Source: Burhinus oedicnemus | Taxonomy: Eukaryota > Chordata > Aves > Charadriiformes > Burhinidae | Reading direction: 5' to 3' | NCBI GenBank assembly: GCA_008921705.1 | Contig: VFFE01007634.1 | Location: 1,145,085-1,209,084, forward strand | Length of the DNA stretch: 64,000 bases | Shown here: positions 57,101 to 63,530 of the stretch, one piece after another | Numbering within the stretch: position 1 is the first letter of the stretch | Layout: every line of letters begins with the position of its first letter | The notes under the pieces: model-generated | Told to the model about the DNA's origin: nothing | The model's input: only the letters and a program-made list of their open reading frames with translations | Database searches by the model: none | Translations under genes and position numbers: made by a program

Positions 57101-60100
57101 ATTTTCCATGAAACAATTGATATATTAAAACTGGCTTTGATAGGCTTTGAGTGGAGTTATTGCACTGTTAAGTCTGTTTTAATTCTGAAAGGGCTGGAGC
57201 TCTACTCGATGTAGATTAACGACTCTCCTGTTGCAGAAGTAAAGAGTCACTAGAAGAGCGGATAGGTTACTGGGTTGTGGATACTACTGTAGAGATACGT
57301 CAGTGAAGGCTTCAAAAAACCTGCAACTAGTCTTTACTGTTTATCTGAAAACTTAATGAAAGAAACAAGTTTTGTACTTTTCCCAAATGGCGTGACGATG
57401 GCTTCATGAGTTGGTCCAGAAACAAGAAAATCACCAGTAGTGAGGAAGTTAGCTGTTTACTACTATATTCCAGCAACAAAAAGATCCACAACTTGCCATA
57501 AAGTGTGGTGGTGAAATTCAAAGAAGAGGATGGGGACAGGTTGCATCACGTTGCTTTGGAGCGATTCCGGATTTGAATTGTGTGGAAGAGCATAGCCTTA
57601 GGTTCTGCTTTGATGTTTGCTTGGTGGTTCAGGGAAGAAAGGAGGAGAAATTGGCTTATTTTAGAAGTTATGCTGCTCACCCAACTTCGCTGACAGAGAG
57701 ATATGCTTCCTGAATGGATGACTTTCAGATATTGTTTTCTGTAATACGGTTATTGCGCCTGGGAAGATTTCAATGTTAATTCTGTCTTTCACTTCAGTTT
57801 GAGAGATGAGCAATGGAATTGCGTGGTGCTTGAAGATCTCCTGGAAAACATAGAAATGGATGCGTTTTTGGCACTTTATAGTCAGGTAAGCATGAAATTG
57901 AACAAAGCTTCCAAGTTTAAATTACAGCTATATCTGGAAATCAGCTTTTCTTCTTTTTTGGGAACTGTTACAGATGCATTTGAGTGACTATCTGCTAATT
58001 GTCGCTACCAGTTGTAGCATTTGCAGCCTGTATTATCATTCACTTCAGTTAATTCTGACCTACTTTCAGCCTTTTGAATTTTACTGAGTTATACTTCTCT
58101 TTGTTCACTTACAAATCCTTTCCGGGGTTGTCCTGTTGTATTTCATTCTGTGGAGAACTAAATTGCCTGAGTTTCTGGTTTAAAGACAGATTTACAGTCT
58201 GATTTTCATGTAATGAGACAAGGGTTTTGTTTAAGTTTTAATCAGTGTGGGGAGTGATTTGCATTGATTGTGTTACAAAACTAAATGACAGAAGGACTGC
58301 TAGTTAAATTTTCTAGTATCATTGCGCATATTGTTTTCGAAAAGAACATCGCTTCTTCAGGTAATTTGTTATCTGTTGACTGCCTGTCAGTCCCACAAAA
58401 GGCAATAGAAATGAATCACTGCTTTTTCTCTGCAGGCCTTGGTTGGGATAGGTAGCTAGGGTCAGAAAGAATCATAGAATCGTTTAGGTTGGAAAAGACC
58501 TTCAAGATCATCTAGTCCAACCATTGACCCTACTCTACCAGGTCTGCCACTAAACCATGTCTCTAAGCACCACATCTACACAACTTTTAAACACATCTAG
58601 AGATGGTGACTCAACCCCCTCCCTGGGCAGCCTGTTCCAATGTTTGATAGCTCTTTCAGTGAAGAATTTTTTCCTCATGTCCAGACTAAACCTCCCGTGG
58701 CGCAACTTGAATGCGTTTCCTCTTGTCCTATCACTTGTTACCTGGGAGAAGAGACCAGCTCCCATCTCACTACAGCCTCCTTTCAGGTAGTTGTAGAGAG
58801 CAAGAAGGTCTCCCCTCAACCTTCTCTTCTCCAGACTAAACAATCCTAATTCCTTCAGCTGGTTCTCATAAGACATGTTCTCCAGACCCCTCACCAGCTT
58901 TGTTGCCCTTCTCTGGACATGCTCTAGCACCTCAATGTCCCTCCTATACTGTGGCACCCAAAACTGAACACATTACTCAAGCTGCGGCCTCACCAGCGCT
59001 GAGTACAGGGGCACGATCACTTCCCTACTCCTGCTGGACACACAGAGAGACTTGGCGTTGCAGCTTTTCGCATCCAAGTATCTTGCCTCTCAGGGACAAG
59101 TGGGGTCACAGTCGCCTGTATCATAAATTGGGAGCCTCAGAGGTCAGCAAGCCAAAGAGGGACCACTTAGACTAAGAGTCTCTCAGCTTTTCCTGTGTCT
59201 TAGCTTGTTTCTGCTCAGTTTCCTGAACTCTTTATCCCGTCCCAAGTTATATGTCTATTTGAGGTCAGCTGCTCTCATGAAGAATTGGACTGAGACTCCT
59301 CTACATTATATCTGTGTTAGGAGATTCACCTGGAAGGTAGCACATGTTTTCAGATCTTTACTCTGATTTGGGTAAGAAATTTTCATCAAGATCTCCTAAA
59401 GCTCACAGGAGCATGATAATCACTTCAGTCACTGCCTCTTGTGGGGACGCTCGGGTTCCATTCAGAGTGGAATCCTTCCGTGAGCCTCGTTGGAAGAGAC
59501 TTACCTCTGAATATCTGTCAGCCTGATGGCTAAGGTGCTGTCCTGGAATGGAAGATCTCACTTTGTGCTAATGAATTAAATCAGGCAGAGTGGGAATTCA
59601 GACCTCATCTTAATGCTTTCCAAGAGCATCCTGTCCTCTGAGCATAATAATACTAACACCAAAAACCCATTCTGGTGTGTCTTGCAGAGTGTAACATTTG
59701 AAGGTGTTTGAGGAGGTCGTGACCAGCATTACCAGCCTTCCAGTTTAAAATCCAAACTATGTGTTCCCTTAGAGTTCGGGGGGGGGGGGGGGGGGGTTGG
59801 CANNNNNNNNNNNNNNNNNNNNTAGTGTGGGGGGGGGGGGGGGGGAGGTGGTAGCATTATTATTTTCCTCTTTGATTTCTGCCCCCCTGCCTCCAATTAC
59901 AACTGTTTTTTTTTTTAAACCAGCTTGCTGCCCTGTTGGCCTTGACAGTTTGGGATATTGTAAGCAGTTGTGGCTGTCAGGAGCTGCTGAATTCTGTTCC
60001 AGCCTTCAGTTCCCTCTCACGGTTTTCTGCCCCCATGGCCTACTGCACATAGAACTCCTAATGTTTTATCGGCATTTCAGAAAAAACATCCAGCTGACAG

Positions 60101-63100
60101 ATAAAAATTTGTGATGTAGGACTTTGTAGGGTGCTTATGATGTAAATATTCACATGATAGTGAGTTTTTATCTGATTATTTCTTTATAACTTTATATGTA
60201 TTCATTTATGCTCCTTTAAAATAACTTCCGTAATGCTGATCAGGCGGTCACCCACTATTTTCAGTTACTCATTCAGTCATGGAACAGTGATGTGGGCAGT
60301 GACAGCTATAATGCTTTTCAGAGGCGATATTACATTTGAGGCTTTATTTGCCCATTTGTAGTTCCAGTTTGTTTGCAGATTTCAGAAGACTTTTCTACTA
60401 GAAAAGATGATCTTTTGTCCTGTTTAGGGTTCCTTTTTTTTTGTAAAATGGGTAGGGAGTTAACGGGCTTTTGTGAGTATTTTGCTGTGCTTCAGGTACA
60501 TGTTGAATATATAAGATGAGTCTGAGATAAAATAAACTCCATTCAACATCAGTGGAAAATAAACATTAGAACAGATGCAAAAATTGAAAATGCATTGAAA
60601 AGTCCTGTGGGCTTTGCTGATCTTTCCCTGTACTACTGTGGTTTAAGTTGTTGGTCTTGGTGGACCATAGTCTTGTGCCTGTCTCGTACAGATAGGAGCA
60701 GCCTCACGTTCACAAGCCCTGGTCCTCAAGGGGAGCTTCAGTCACCCTGATATCTATTGGAGGGACAATGTAGCAGGGCATAAGCAATCCAGGAGGTTCC
60801 TGGAATGCATCGATGTTAACTTCCTTCTCCAGTGATAGAAGAGCCAATGAGGAGAGGTGCGATGCTGGACCTTGTTCTGACCAACAGGGAGGGACTGGTG
60901 GAGAATGTGAAGCTCAAGGGCAGCCTTGGCTGCAGTGACCATGAGGTGGTGGAATTCAAGACCCTTAGGATGGTGAAGAGGGCGCACAGTAAGCACACTA
61001 CCCTGGACTTCAGGAGAGCAGACTTTGGCCTCTTCAGGGATCTGCTTGGTAGAGTACCATGGGATAAAGCCCTGGAGGGAAGAGGGGCCCAAGAAAGCTG
61101 ACTAATATTCAAAGACCACCAAGCTCGGGAGCGATGCATCCCAACAAAGAGGAAGTCAGGCAAAAATGCCAGGACATCTGCATGGTTGAATAAGGAGCTC
61201 CTAGACAATCTCAAACAGAAAAAGGAAGCCTATAGAGGGTGGAAGCAAGGACAGGTAGCCTGGGAGGAATACAGAGCAATTGTCCAAGCAGCCAGGGATC
61301 AGGTTAGGAAAACTAAAGGCCAGATAGAGTTAAATCTGACCAGGGACATCAAGGGCAACAAGAAAAGCTTCTATAGGTATGTCGGTGACAAAAGGAAGAC
61401 TAGGGAAAATGGGAGCCCTCTCCAGAAAGAAATGGGGACCCAGTCACCCAGGACGTGGACAGGGCTGAGGTACTCAATGACTTTTTTGCCTTGGTCTTCA
61501 CCGGCAAGGGCTCTAGCCACACCACCCAAGTTGCAGAAGGCAAAGGCAGGAACCGTGAGAATAAAGAACCGCCCACTGTAGGAGAAGACAAGGTTCAAGA
61601 CCAGCTGAGGAACTGGAAGGTACACAAGTCCATGGGACCTGATGAGATTCATCTGTGGGTCCTGAGGGAACTGGCGGATGATGTTGCCAAGGCACTATCC
61701 ATCATATTTGAGAAGTCATGGATGTCCAGTGAAGTTCCTGCCAACCGAGAAAGGGGAAACATAACTCCCATTTTTAAAAATGGAAAAAAGGAAGACCCCG
61801 TAAACTACAGGCCAGTCAGTCTCACCTCTGTGCCCAGCAAGATCATGGAGCAGGTCCTCCTGGAAACTCTGCTAAGGCACATGGAAAATAAGGAGGTGAT
61901 CAGTGACAGCCAACATGGCTTCACTAAGGGCAAATTGTGCCTGACAAATTTGGTGGCCTTCTACGATGGTGTTACAGCATTGGTGGATAAGGGAAGAGCA
62001 GCTGACATCGTCTACCTGGACTTGTACAAAGCTTTTGACACTGTCCCACACAACATCCTTGTCTCTAAATTGGAGAGACATGGATTTGATGGGTGGACCA
62101 ATCAGTGGATAAGGAGTTGGCTAGACGCTCACACTCAAAGAGTTGTGGTCAATGGCTCAATGTCCGAGTGGCGAACAGTGATGAGTGGCGTTCCTCAGGG
62201 GTCAGTAACGAGACCAGTGCTGTTTAACGTCTTTGTTGGCGACACGGACGGTGGGAGTGAGTGCACCCTCAGTAAGTTTCCTGACAACACCAAGCTGTGT
62301 GGAGCGGTCAACACACTGGAGGGAAGGGATGCCATCCAGAAGGACCTGGACAGGCTTGAGAGGTGGGCCTGTGCCAACCTCATGAAATTCAACAAGGGCA
62401 AGTGCAAAGTCCTGCACCTGGGTCAGGGCAATCCCAAGCACAAATACAGGCTGGGCAGAGAACAGATTGAGAGCAGCCCTGAGGAGAAGAACTTGGGGGT
62501 GTTGGTGGATGAGAAGCTCAACACGACCTGGCAATGTGCACTTGCAGCCCAGAAAACCAACTGCATCCTGGGCTGCATCAAAAGAAGCGTGGCCAGCAGG
62601 TCAAGGGAGGTGATTCTGCCCCTCTACTCCGCTCTCATGAGGCCCCACCTGGAGTACTGTGTCTAGCTCTGGAGTCCCCAACAGAAAAAGGACCTGGACC
62701 TGTTGGAGCAAATCCAGAGGAGGGCCACAGAGACAATCAGAGGGCTGGAGCACCTCTGCTGTGAGGACAGGCTGAGAGAGTTGGGGTTGTTCAGCCTGGA
62801 GAAGAGAAGGCTCCGCGGAGACCATATAGCAGCCTTCCAGTCCTTAAAGGGGGCCTACAGAAACGGTGGAGAGCGACACTTTATCAGGAAAGGTAGTGAT
62901 AGGATGAGGGGTAATGGTTTTAAACTGAAAAAGGGTAGATTTATATTAGATATTAGGAAGAAATTGTTTACTAACATTGCTAACATTACTAACTTATTGT
63001 TTCCCAACAACCCTGGGAACAGGTTGCCCAGCGAAGTTGTGGATGCCCCATTTCTAGAAGTGTTCAGGCCCAGGTTGGATGAGACTTTGAGCAATGTGGT

Positions 63101-63530
63101 CTAGTGGGAGGTGTCCTTGCCCATGGCAGGGGAGTTGGAACTAGGTGATCTTTCTGGTCTTTTCCAACTCTAACCATCCTATGAATTCTTCTTACACTGT
63201 TGGGTCTTTTTTTCCTAGTTCATTTTATATTTATCTGACAAAATATTGTGCATCCAAGAAATGCTGGTCATTATAAAGGCTTTAAACAGTACAGACTAAC
63301 TCCTCCAGATTAGTACTGCCGAGACCATTATCATAGTTTAATTTCAATGCTTTTACATCTGCTGTTGCCTTGCAGTCTTGGACTAATTGAAGAGACCTTG
63401 TGTTTTTTTAGCAATTTCATAGGCTGGCAGAAACAGTCATTGCTAAGTGGGAACTCTTAAAAGAGAGCATGAAGACTGCATTAATCTCATACTGTAGTTC
63501 TCAGCTTGCCATACTCCTGGACATAAAAGG
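2935..63530 (+). CDS. EVC2: EVC2 (limbin), spliced gene, internal part (16 exons)
   Basis: The span joins 16 coding exons whose translations follow vertebrate EVC2 in order without a gap: ectodomain, membrane span, then a long coiled-coil cytoplasmic region. All introns are GT-AG, no exon contains a stop, and exon phases match throughout (ends 1,0,0,0,2,0,0,2,0,0,0,0,0,2,0,2). The coding total is 2,987 bases, about 995 residues, against roughly 1,300 for the whole mammalian protein, so several exons are missing at each end because the window stops. Known role of the family: a single-pass membrane protein that forms a complex with EVC at the base of the primary cilium and promotes Hedgehog signalling downstream of SMO; loss causes Ellis-van Creveld syndrome in humans. 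EVC is normally the divergent upstream neighbour, which would put it left of this window. The gene appears functional. Identification rests on remembered protein features, not on a search. Confidence 0.95.
3122..5180 (+). other. EVC2 intron
   Basis: Contains the ATTT microsatellite at 3191-3218. The open frame at 4499-4858 has no recognisable product. Nothing else is seen. Confidence 0.85.
3191..3218 (+). repeat. (ATTT)n microsatellite
   Basis: About seven uninterrupted copies of ATTT lie 70 bp after the donor of the exon ending at 3121. It is probably length-polymorphic. Confidence 0.95.
5181..5290 (+). CDS. EVC2: EVC2 exon, ectodomain, window exon 2
   Basis: Acceptor TCTAACAG ends at 5180 and donor gtattt starts at 5291. 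Two bases complete the glycine codon begun in the previous exon, then 36 codons follow, ending in phase 0. The segment with [12 protein letters not shown] corresponds to the LPAQLTFQSSS stretch of mammalian EVC2. One further sequon (NYS) is present. This is a beta-strand-like ectodomain segment with no cysteine. Confidence 0.93.
5291..7098 (+). other. EVC2 intron
   Basis: Contains a poly-A run at 5337-5351 and a small imperfect duplication of GCACTGACTTTGG near 6107-6135. Nothing else is seen. Confidence 0.85.
5337..5351 (+). repeat. Poly-A run (15)
   Basis: Fifteen consecutive A, about 45 bp inside the intron after the exon ending at 5290. No CR1 or other element is attached to it. Confidence 0.95.
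7099..7161 (+). CDS. EVC2: EVC2 exon, ectodomain, window exon 3
   Basis: A 63-base exon (21 codons, phase 0 at both ends) with acceptor CCTCTCAG ending at 7098 and donor gtaaat at 7162. It begins NKT, a sequon, and ends [10 protein letters not shown], matching the mammalian NRT ... FSITAEEN stretch just before the membrane span. Because it is a multiple of three, skipping it would keep the frame and shorten the juxtamembrane ectodomain by 21 residues. Confidence 0.9.
7162..12136 (+). other. EVC2 intron
   Basis: Five kilobases of intron before the transmembrane exon. It holds the diverged direct repeat at 9774-9945 and a G9 run at 8592-8600. No CR1 copy was found. Confidence 0.85.
9774..9945 (+). 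repeat. Diverged direct repeat, period about 115 bp
   Basis: The block from 9774 (AAAGCACAGGATAACTCCCT, then CTCCATCAGAGTTTAA) recurs from about 9889 (AAAGCACAAGATCATTCCCT, then CTCCATCAAAACTTAA). The two copies are clearly related but diverged. The family, if any, is unknown to me. Confidence 0.6.
12137..12271 (+). CDS. EVC2: EVC2 exon, transmembrane segment, window exon 4
   Basis: A 45-codon exon, phase 0 at both ends, with acceptor TTTCAG ending at 12136 and a consensus donor gtgagt at 12272. [16 protein letters not shown] leads a hydrophobic run of about 23 residues, followed by a basic tail ([13 protein letters not shown]). This is a single membrane span with the positive side inward. 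It corresponds closely to the HAAGFFIAFLLSLVLT segment of mammalian EVC2 and is the clearest family signature in the window. Confidence 0.96.
13172..14153 (+). mobile_element. CR1 LINE, 5'-truncated, plus strand
   Basis: Non-LTR retrotransposon fragment covering the C-terminal half of the reverse transcriptase, the downstream region and the 3' end. [15 protein letters not shown] and the catalytic FADDTKLGG (13281-13307) are readable. The frame then shifts near 13345 and breaks again further on, so it is not coding. It ends with the CR1-like CTGTGATTCCGTGA at 14140-14153. Within the intron 12272-15455, about 425 bp from an opposite-strand copy. Confidence 0.93.
14578..15274 (-). mobile_element. 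CR1 LINE, 5'-truncated, minus strand
   Basis: The plus-strand start ATCATAGAATTAGAG is the reverse complement of a CR1 3' end. A 231-codon minus-strand reading frame (14616-15311) covers [17 protein letters not shown], then shifted sequence, then the conserved [12 protein letters not shown] tail. The 3' part (lower-strand GGGAGGTGTCCCTGGCC) matches the long copy at 60.65-63.2 kb, so both are probably one subfamily. The frame mixes true and shifted CR1 segments and is not a host gene. Confidence 0.92.
15287..15306. repeat. Perfect 20-bp palindrome
   Basis: ATTCAGATACGTATCTGAAT equals its own reverse complement. It sits just beyond the 5' end of the minus-strand CR1 (ending near 15274), and a partial copy ATTCAGATATAT precedes it. 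Confidence 0.95.
15456..15607 (+). CDS. EVC2: EVC2 exon, juxtamembrane cytoplasmic, window exon 5
   Basis: Acceptor TTTTTTTAG ends at 15455 and donor gtaaga starts at 15608. It gives 50 codons plus two bases (ends in phase 2). The motif [10 protein letters not shown]...NMLQALE matches the LNDQMIDILS...SMLQALE block of mammalian EVC2, just inside the membrane. The exon lies about 170 bp after a minus-strand CR1 copy. Confidence 0.95.
21289..21348 (+). repeat. A-rich stretch (AAAAC-like units)
   Basis: About 60 bp made mostly of A with scattered C and G, resembling degenerate (AAAAC)n. It follows a GC-richer 400-bp segment (20860-21250). I could not assign either to a known element. Confidence 0.7.
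25141..25166. repeat. Inverted repeat, 12-bp perfect arms, 2-bp loop
   Basis: The arm AAACTTTCCTTA (25141-25152) and its exact reverse complement TAAGGAAAGTTT (25155-25166) are separated by TG. It lies about 1 kb upstream of the exon at 26213. It could extrude a cruciform or fold in RNA. No transposon ends are visible around it. Confidence 0.9.
26213..26537 (+). CDS. EVC2: EVC2 exon, coiled coil, window exon 6
   Basis: Acceptor TTTCTGCAG ends at 26212 and donor gtaaat starts at 26538. One base completes the split codon, then 108 codons follow. [26 protein letters not shown] and [16 protein letters not shown] are almost identical to mammalian EVC2 ([42 protein letters not shown]). It is highly charged and helical with a coiled-coil pattern. 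This is one of the best-conserved parts of the protein. Confidence 0.97.
26642..27148 (+). mobile_element. CR1 LINE 3' end, plus strand
   Basis: About 500 bp of CR1 3' sequence. It runs from the segment that would encode the LLEQVQRRA-like motif, through [19 protein letters not shown] remnants, to the end CTATTCTATGATTCT. Several stops are present. Its 3' half (GGGTTGGACTAGATGACC) is shared with the minus-strand copy at 48470-48902, so the two are likely one subfamily. Directly after the EVC2 exon ending at 26537. Confidence 0.92.
27863..27887 (+). repeat. Poly-T run (25)
   Basis: Twenty-five consecutive T within the intron 26538-29978, preceded by a CT-rich stretch. I see no retroposed sequence next to it. 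Confidence 0.95.
29979..30218 (+). CDS. EVC2: EVC2 exon, coiled coil, window exon 7
   Basis: An 80-codon exon, phase 0 at both ends, with acceptor CTCTGCAG ending at 29978 and donor gtaata at 30219. [16 protein letters not shown], then IFFTQI and [11 protein letters not shown], matches the AKAHRQLAVFQRNELH / IFFTQI / FKGELKPEAAK stretch of mammalian EVC2. CR1 copies of opposite orientation lie in the introns on either side. Confidence 0.96.
30813..31410 (-). mobile_element. CR1 LINE, 5'-truncated, minus strand
   Basis: The plus-strand start CATAGAATCATAGAATT marks the CR1 3' end. A 161-codon minus-strand frame (30898-31383) is open through [38 protein letters not shown] and [19 protein letters not shown], the usual CR1 C-terminal blocks. 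It shares its subfamily look with the copy at 58.5-59.0 kb. The inner boundary is uncertain by about 20 bp. Confidence 0.93.
32476..32485 (+). repeat. Poly-G run (10)
   Basis: Ten consecutive G followed by CGGG. A smaller G-run of nine lies at 8592-8600. No function is evident. Confidence 0.9.
32939..33114 (+). CDS. EVC2: EVC2 exon, coiled coil, window exon 8
   Basis: Acceptor TTCCTGTAG ends at 32938 and donor gtaaat starts at 33115. It encodes 58 codons plus two bases (phase 2). [19 protein letters not shown] matches mammalian EELMDFFQASKRYHLSKRF. The second half ([15 protein letters not shown]) is a helical heptad-like segment. Confidence 0.95.
33115..38940 (+). other. EVC2 intron
   Basis: 5.8 kb with a 19-bp tandem duplication at 36272, and T-rich runs near 36969-37000 and 37733-37747. 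No gene or CR1 copy was recognised. Confidence 0.85.
36272..36309 (+). repeat. 19-bp perfect tandem duplication
   Basis: The unit TTCTGTATAATGTTGTGAT occurs twice head-to-tail (36272-36290 and 36291-36309) without mismatch, so it is likely recent. It is far from any exon. Confidence 0.95.
38941..39100 (+). CDS. EVC2: EVC2 exon, coiled coil, window exon 9
   Basis: Acceptor TTATTGCAG ends at 38940 and donor gtaatt starts at 39101. The first base completes an arginine codon and 53 codons follow. [14 protein letters not shown] and [17 protein letters not shown] match the LLERAQTEVFSIKQ / LKQEKKKLHQKLITKRR block of mammalian EVC2. It is strongly basic and helical. A second AG two bases further in (38941-38942) would shift the frame and is not the used site. 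Confidence 0.95.
39101..40388 (+). other. EVC2 intron
   Basis: Holds the imperfect direct repeat at 40116-40207 and ends in a CAGCAG acceptor. Nothing else is seen. Confidence 0.88.
40116..40207 (+). repeat. Imperfect direct repeat, about 40 bp
   Basis: Two diverged copies start with TTAGCCCTTCTA at 40116 and 40170. Both run through AATCT(A/G)AATTATCA to a GCCCT. They lie about 180 bp upstream of the largest EVC2 exon. Confidence 0.85.
40389..40853 (+). CDS. EVC2: EVC2 exon, largest exon, coiled coil, window exon 10
   Basis: A 465-base exon (155 codons, phase 0 at both ends). The start is chosen at 40389 because including the glutamine codon keeps the spacing to mammalian EVC2. A second AG three bases later makes this a NAGNAG acceptor, so 40392 is also possible. 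Conserved stretches include [34 protein letters not shown] and the end [10 protein letters not shown], matching RRWEHLIFMK. The donor gtatcc after CAA is weak. If it is not used, the frame continues to a stop at 40929-40931. Confidence 0.93.
40854..43831 (+). other. EVC2 intron with weak donor
   Basis: Starts with the weak donor gtatcc. Read-through from the exon stays open for 25 more codons (stop at 40929-40931), and an AATAAA lies at 41297-41302. An AAAC-rich stretch lies near 41868-41889. Nothing else is recognised. Confidence 0.85.
43832..44032 (+). CDS. EVC2: EVC2 exon, window exon 11
   Basis: A 67-codon exon, phase 0 at both ends, donor gtggga at 44033. Two AGs lie close together (43827 and 43831). 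The second is chosen because it restores [19 protein letters not shown] directly after FMQ, with the same length as mammalian EVC2 ([19 protein letters not shown]). The first would shift the frame. LPKIRAR-like [11 protein letters not shown] is also conserved. Confidence 0.94.
44033..45529 (+). other. EVC2 intron
   Basis: No repeat family or gene is recognised. It ends in a CAGCAG acceptor. Confidence 0.88.
45530..45652 (+). CDS. EVC2: EVC2 exon, window exon 12
   Basis: A 41-codon exon, phase 0 at both ends, donor gtaagt at 45653. It encodes a basic linker (SRNRNK) followed by [15 protein letters not shown], matching the basic SKSKSK linker and LLKKCIEDKIHLCEE of mammalian EVC2. The acceptor is CAGCAG (45527-45532), so splicing could include or omit the first glutamine codon. 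Confidence 0.92.
46589..46619 (+). repeat. 16-bp tandem duplication
   Basis: GCAACACATTGTTAGT at 46589-46604 is followed directly by GCAACACATTGTTAA at 46605-46619. Intronic, with no visible function. Confidence 0.9.
48470..48902 (-). mobile_element. CR1 LINE 3' end, minus strand
   Basis: The plus-strand start CATAGAATCATGGAATAG is a CR1 3' terminus. The minus strand encodes [14 protein letters not shown] and [17 protein letters not shown] before breaking frame. It is similar in sequence to the plus-strand copy at 26642-27148 and in the opposite orientation. Within the intron 45653-53626. Confidence 0.92.
51359..51451 (+). CDS. Candidate alternative terminal exon (30-residue acidic tail)
   Basis: Within the long intron between the exons at 45530 and 53627. 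After an AG at 51357-51358 the sequence is open in phase 0 for 30 codons and then stops (TGA 51449-51451). The peptide is acidic and protein-like, running [14 protein letters not shown] and then [16 protein letters not shown]. Two in-frame TAGs sit immediately upstream, so it could only be reached by splicing. The preceding EVC2 exon ends in phase 0, so joining would be in frame, and an AATAAA follows about 110 bases after the stop. The acceptor tract is only moderately pyrimidine-rich. I do not recognise the peptide and know of no mammalian counterpart. It may be chance. Confidence 0.3.
   Translation, partial: EEFPEGDLPSLAFEDVPDDLMETLENITSA
51562..51567 (+). promoter_or_regulatory. Poly(A) signal AATAAA after candidate terminal exon
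   Basis: A canonical AATAAA lies about 110 bases downstream of the TGA at 51449-51451. It is meaningful only if the candidate exon is real, since the motif is common by chance in AT-rich introns. Confidence 0.3.
53627..53854 (+). CDS. EVC2: EVC2 exon, coiled coil, window exon 13
   Basis: A 76-codon exon, phase 0 at both ends, with acceptor TTTTTTAG ending at 53626 and donor gtaagt at 53855. VKYELLLER and [17 protein letters not shown] match the VRGELLRER / AYTALLSIQDLLLEELS stretch of mammalian EVC2, and IQILEAH matches TQILESH. The intron before it (8 kb) is one of the longest in the window. Confidence 0.95.
53855..56112 (+). other. EVC2 intron
   Basis: Holds the 20-bp-period repeat at 55835-55871 and a T-rich run near 54474-54492. 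Nothing else is seen. Confidence 0.88.
55835..55871 (+). repeat. 20-bp period tandem repeat
   Basis: ATGAAAATATCTTGAAC occurs at 55835-55851 and again at 55855-55871, with a degenerate third start behind it. It lies about 240 bp upstream of the exon at 56113. Confidence 0.9.
56113..56327 (+). CDS. EVC2: EVC2 exon, coiled coil with short Gln run, window exon 14
   Basis: Acceptor AACCTCTAG ends at 56112 and donor gtaagt starts at 56328. It encodes 71 codons plus two bases (phase 2). [26 protein letters not shown] and [12 protein letters not shown] match mammalian ELQELERKLEDQ, AAQQQQALASWQQW and ERQVSTVLHQAL. The four glutamines are a pure CAG run (56170-56181) and are conserved as QQQQ in the mammalian protein. 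Confidence 0.95.
56328..57797 (+). other. EVC2 intron
   Basis: A 205-codon minus-strand open frame (56306-56923) reaches into the preceding exon but looks like chance. A possible cryptic exon begins at 57237. No repeat family is recognised. Confidence 0.82.
57798..57885 (+). CDS. EVC2: EVC2 exon, window exon 15
   Basis: Acceptor TTCACTTCAG ends at 57797 and donor gtaagc starts at 57886. One base completes a serine codon, then 29 codons follow, ending in phase 0. LRDEQ and [13 protein letters not shown] match the LREEQ / [13 protein letters not shown] segment of mammalian EVC2, a strong short signature. Confidence 0.95.
58469..59041 (-). mobile_element. CR1 LINE, 5'-truncated, minus strand
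   Basis: The plus-strand start GAATCATAGAATCGTTT is a CR1 3' terminus. The minus-strand frame 58550-58957 reads [37 protein letters not shown] and [18 protein letters not shown], typical of the CR1 C-terminus. It is the same type as the copy at 30813-31410. The 5' (right) boundary near 59041 is approximate. Confidence 0.93.
59777..59845 (+). repeat. Poly-G tract interrupted by gap
   Basis: Two homopolymer G-runs of 20 and 17 bases on either side of the N gap, inside the last intron of the window, between two CR1 copies. This may be a single longer G-rich repeat that the assembler could not close. Confidence 0.9.
59803..59822. other. Assembly gap (20 N) between G-runs
   Basis: Twenty Ns are flanked by a 20-base G-run (59777-59796) and a 17-base G-run (59829-59845). 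The true length is unknown. Runs of G like these are hard to sequence and can form G-quadruplexes, which probably explains the gap. Confidence 0.98.
60650..63183 (+). mobile_element. CR1 LINE, long copy with endonuclease end and reverse transcriptase
   Basis: The longest CR1 here, about 2.5 kb of an element usually near 4.5 kb. Readable in order: endonuclease C-terminal part ([30 protein letters not shown], about 60862-60963), a linker frame 61186-61430, then reverse transcriptase from 61455 with [18 protein letters not shown], motif [13 protein letters not shown] and SGVPQGSV. Damage: a one-base loss near 60830 in the endonuclease, a stop at about 61099-61101, a frameshift near 61430, FPDN (62277-62288) in place of the catalytic FADD, and an in-frame TAG at 62664-62666. 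Downstream of the stop the same frame continues to 63104. It ends with a CR1-like 3' tail around 63170-63183. The 5' limit is unclear. Confidence 0.93.
61455..63104 (+). pseudogene. CR1 ORF2 reverse transcriptase remnant with in-frame stop
   Basis: One reading frame of about 550 codons, broken only by TAG at 62664-62666, where related copies encode glutamine (YCVQLW-like context). Reverse transcriptase fingers and palm motifs are recognisable: [18 protein letters not shown] (motif A), SGVPQGSV (motif B). Motif C, normally FADD, reads FPDN, so the second catalytic aspartate is lost. The C-terminal part after the stop ([18 protein letters not shown]) is intact. Not a host gene. Confidence 0.85.
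63412..63530 (+). CDS. EVC2: EVC2 exon, window exon 16 (less conserved)
   Basis: Acceptor TTTTTTTAG ends at 63411 and donor gtagga starts at 63531, giving 39 codons plus two bases from phase 0, as the previous exon requires. Resemblance to the mammalian segment is weaker, but the RLA near the start and SQLAILLD near the end align with RLA and PQLLALLD at about the right spacing. This is the expected next exon by position and phase. The exact donor is less sure, because the frame meets TAG immediately after it. Confidence 0.75.

Larger units (their letters stand above)
57886..63411 (+). other. EVC2 intron with two CR1 copies and gap
   Basis: 5.5 kb, over half of it CR1 (58469-59041 minus, 60650-63183 plus), plus the poly-G gap at 59777-59845. 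The long CR1 ends only about 230 bp before the next EVC2 exon. Confidence 0.9.

Noticed and set aside
61186..61581. 131-codon open frame as a separate gene
   Set aside because: It is the CR1 linker before the reverse transcriptase, and its last part is out of frame after a deletion near 61430.
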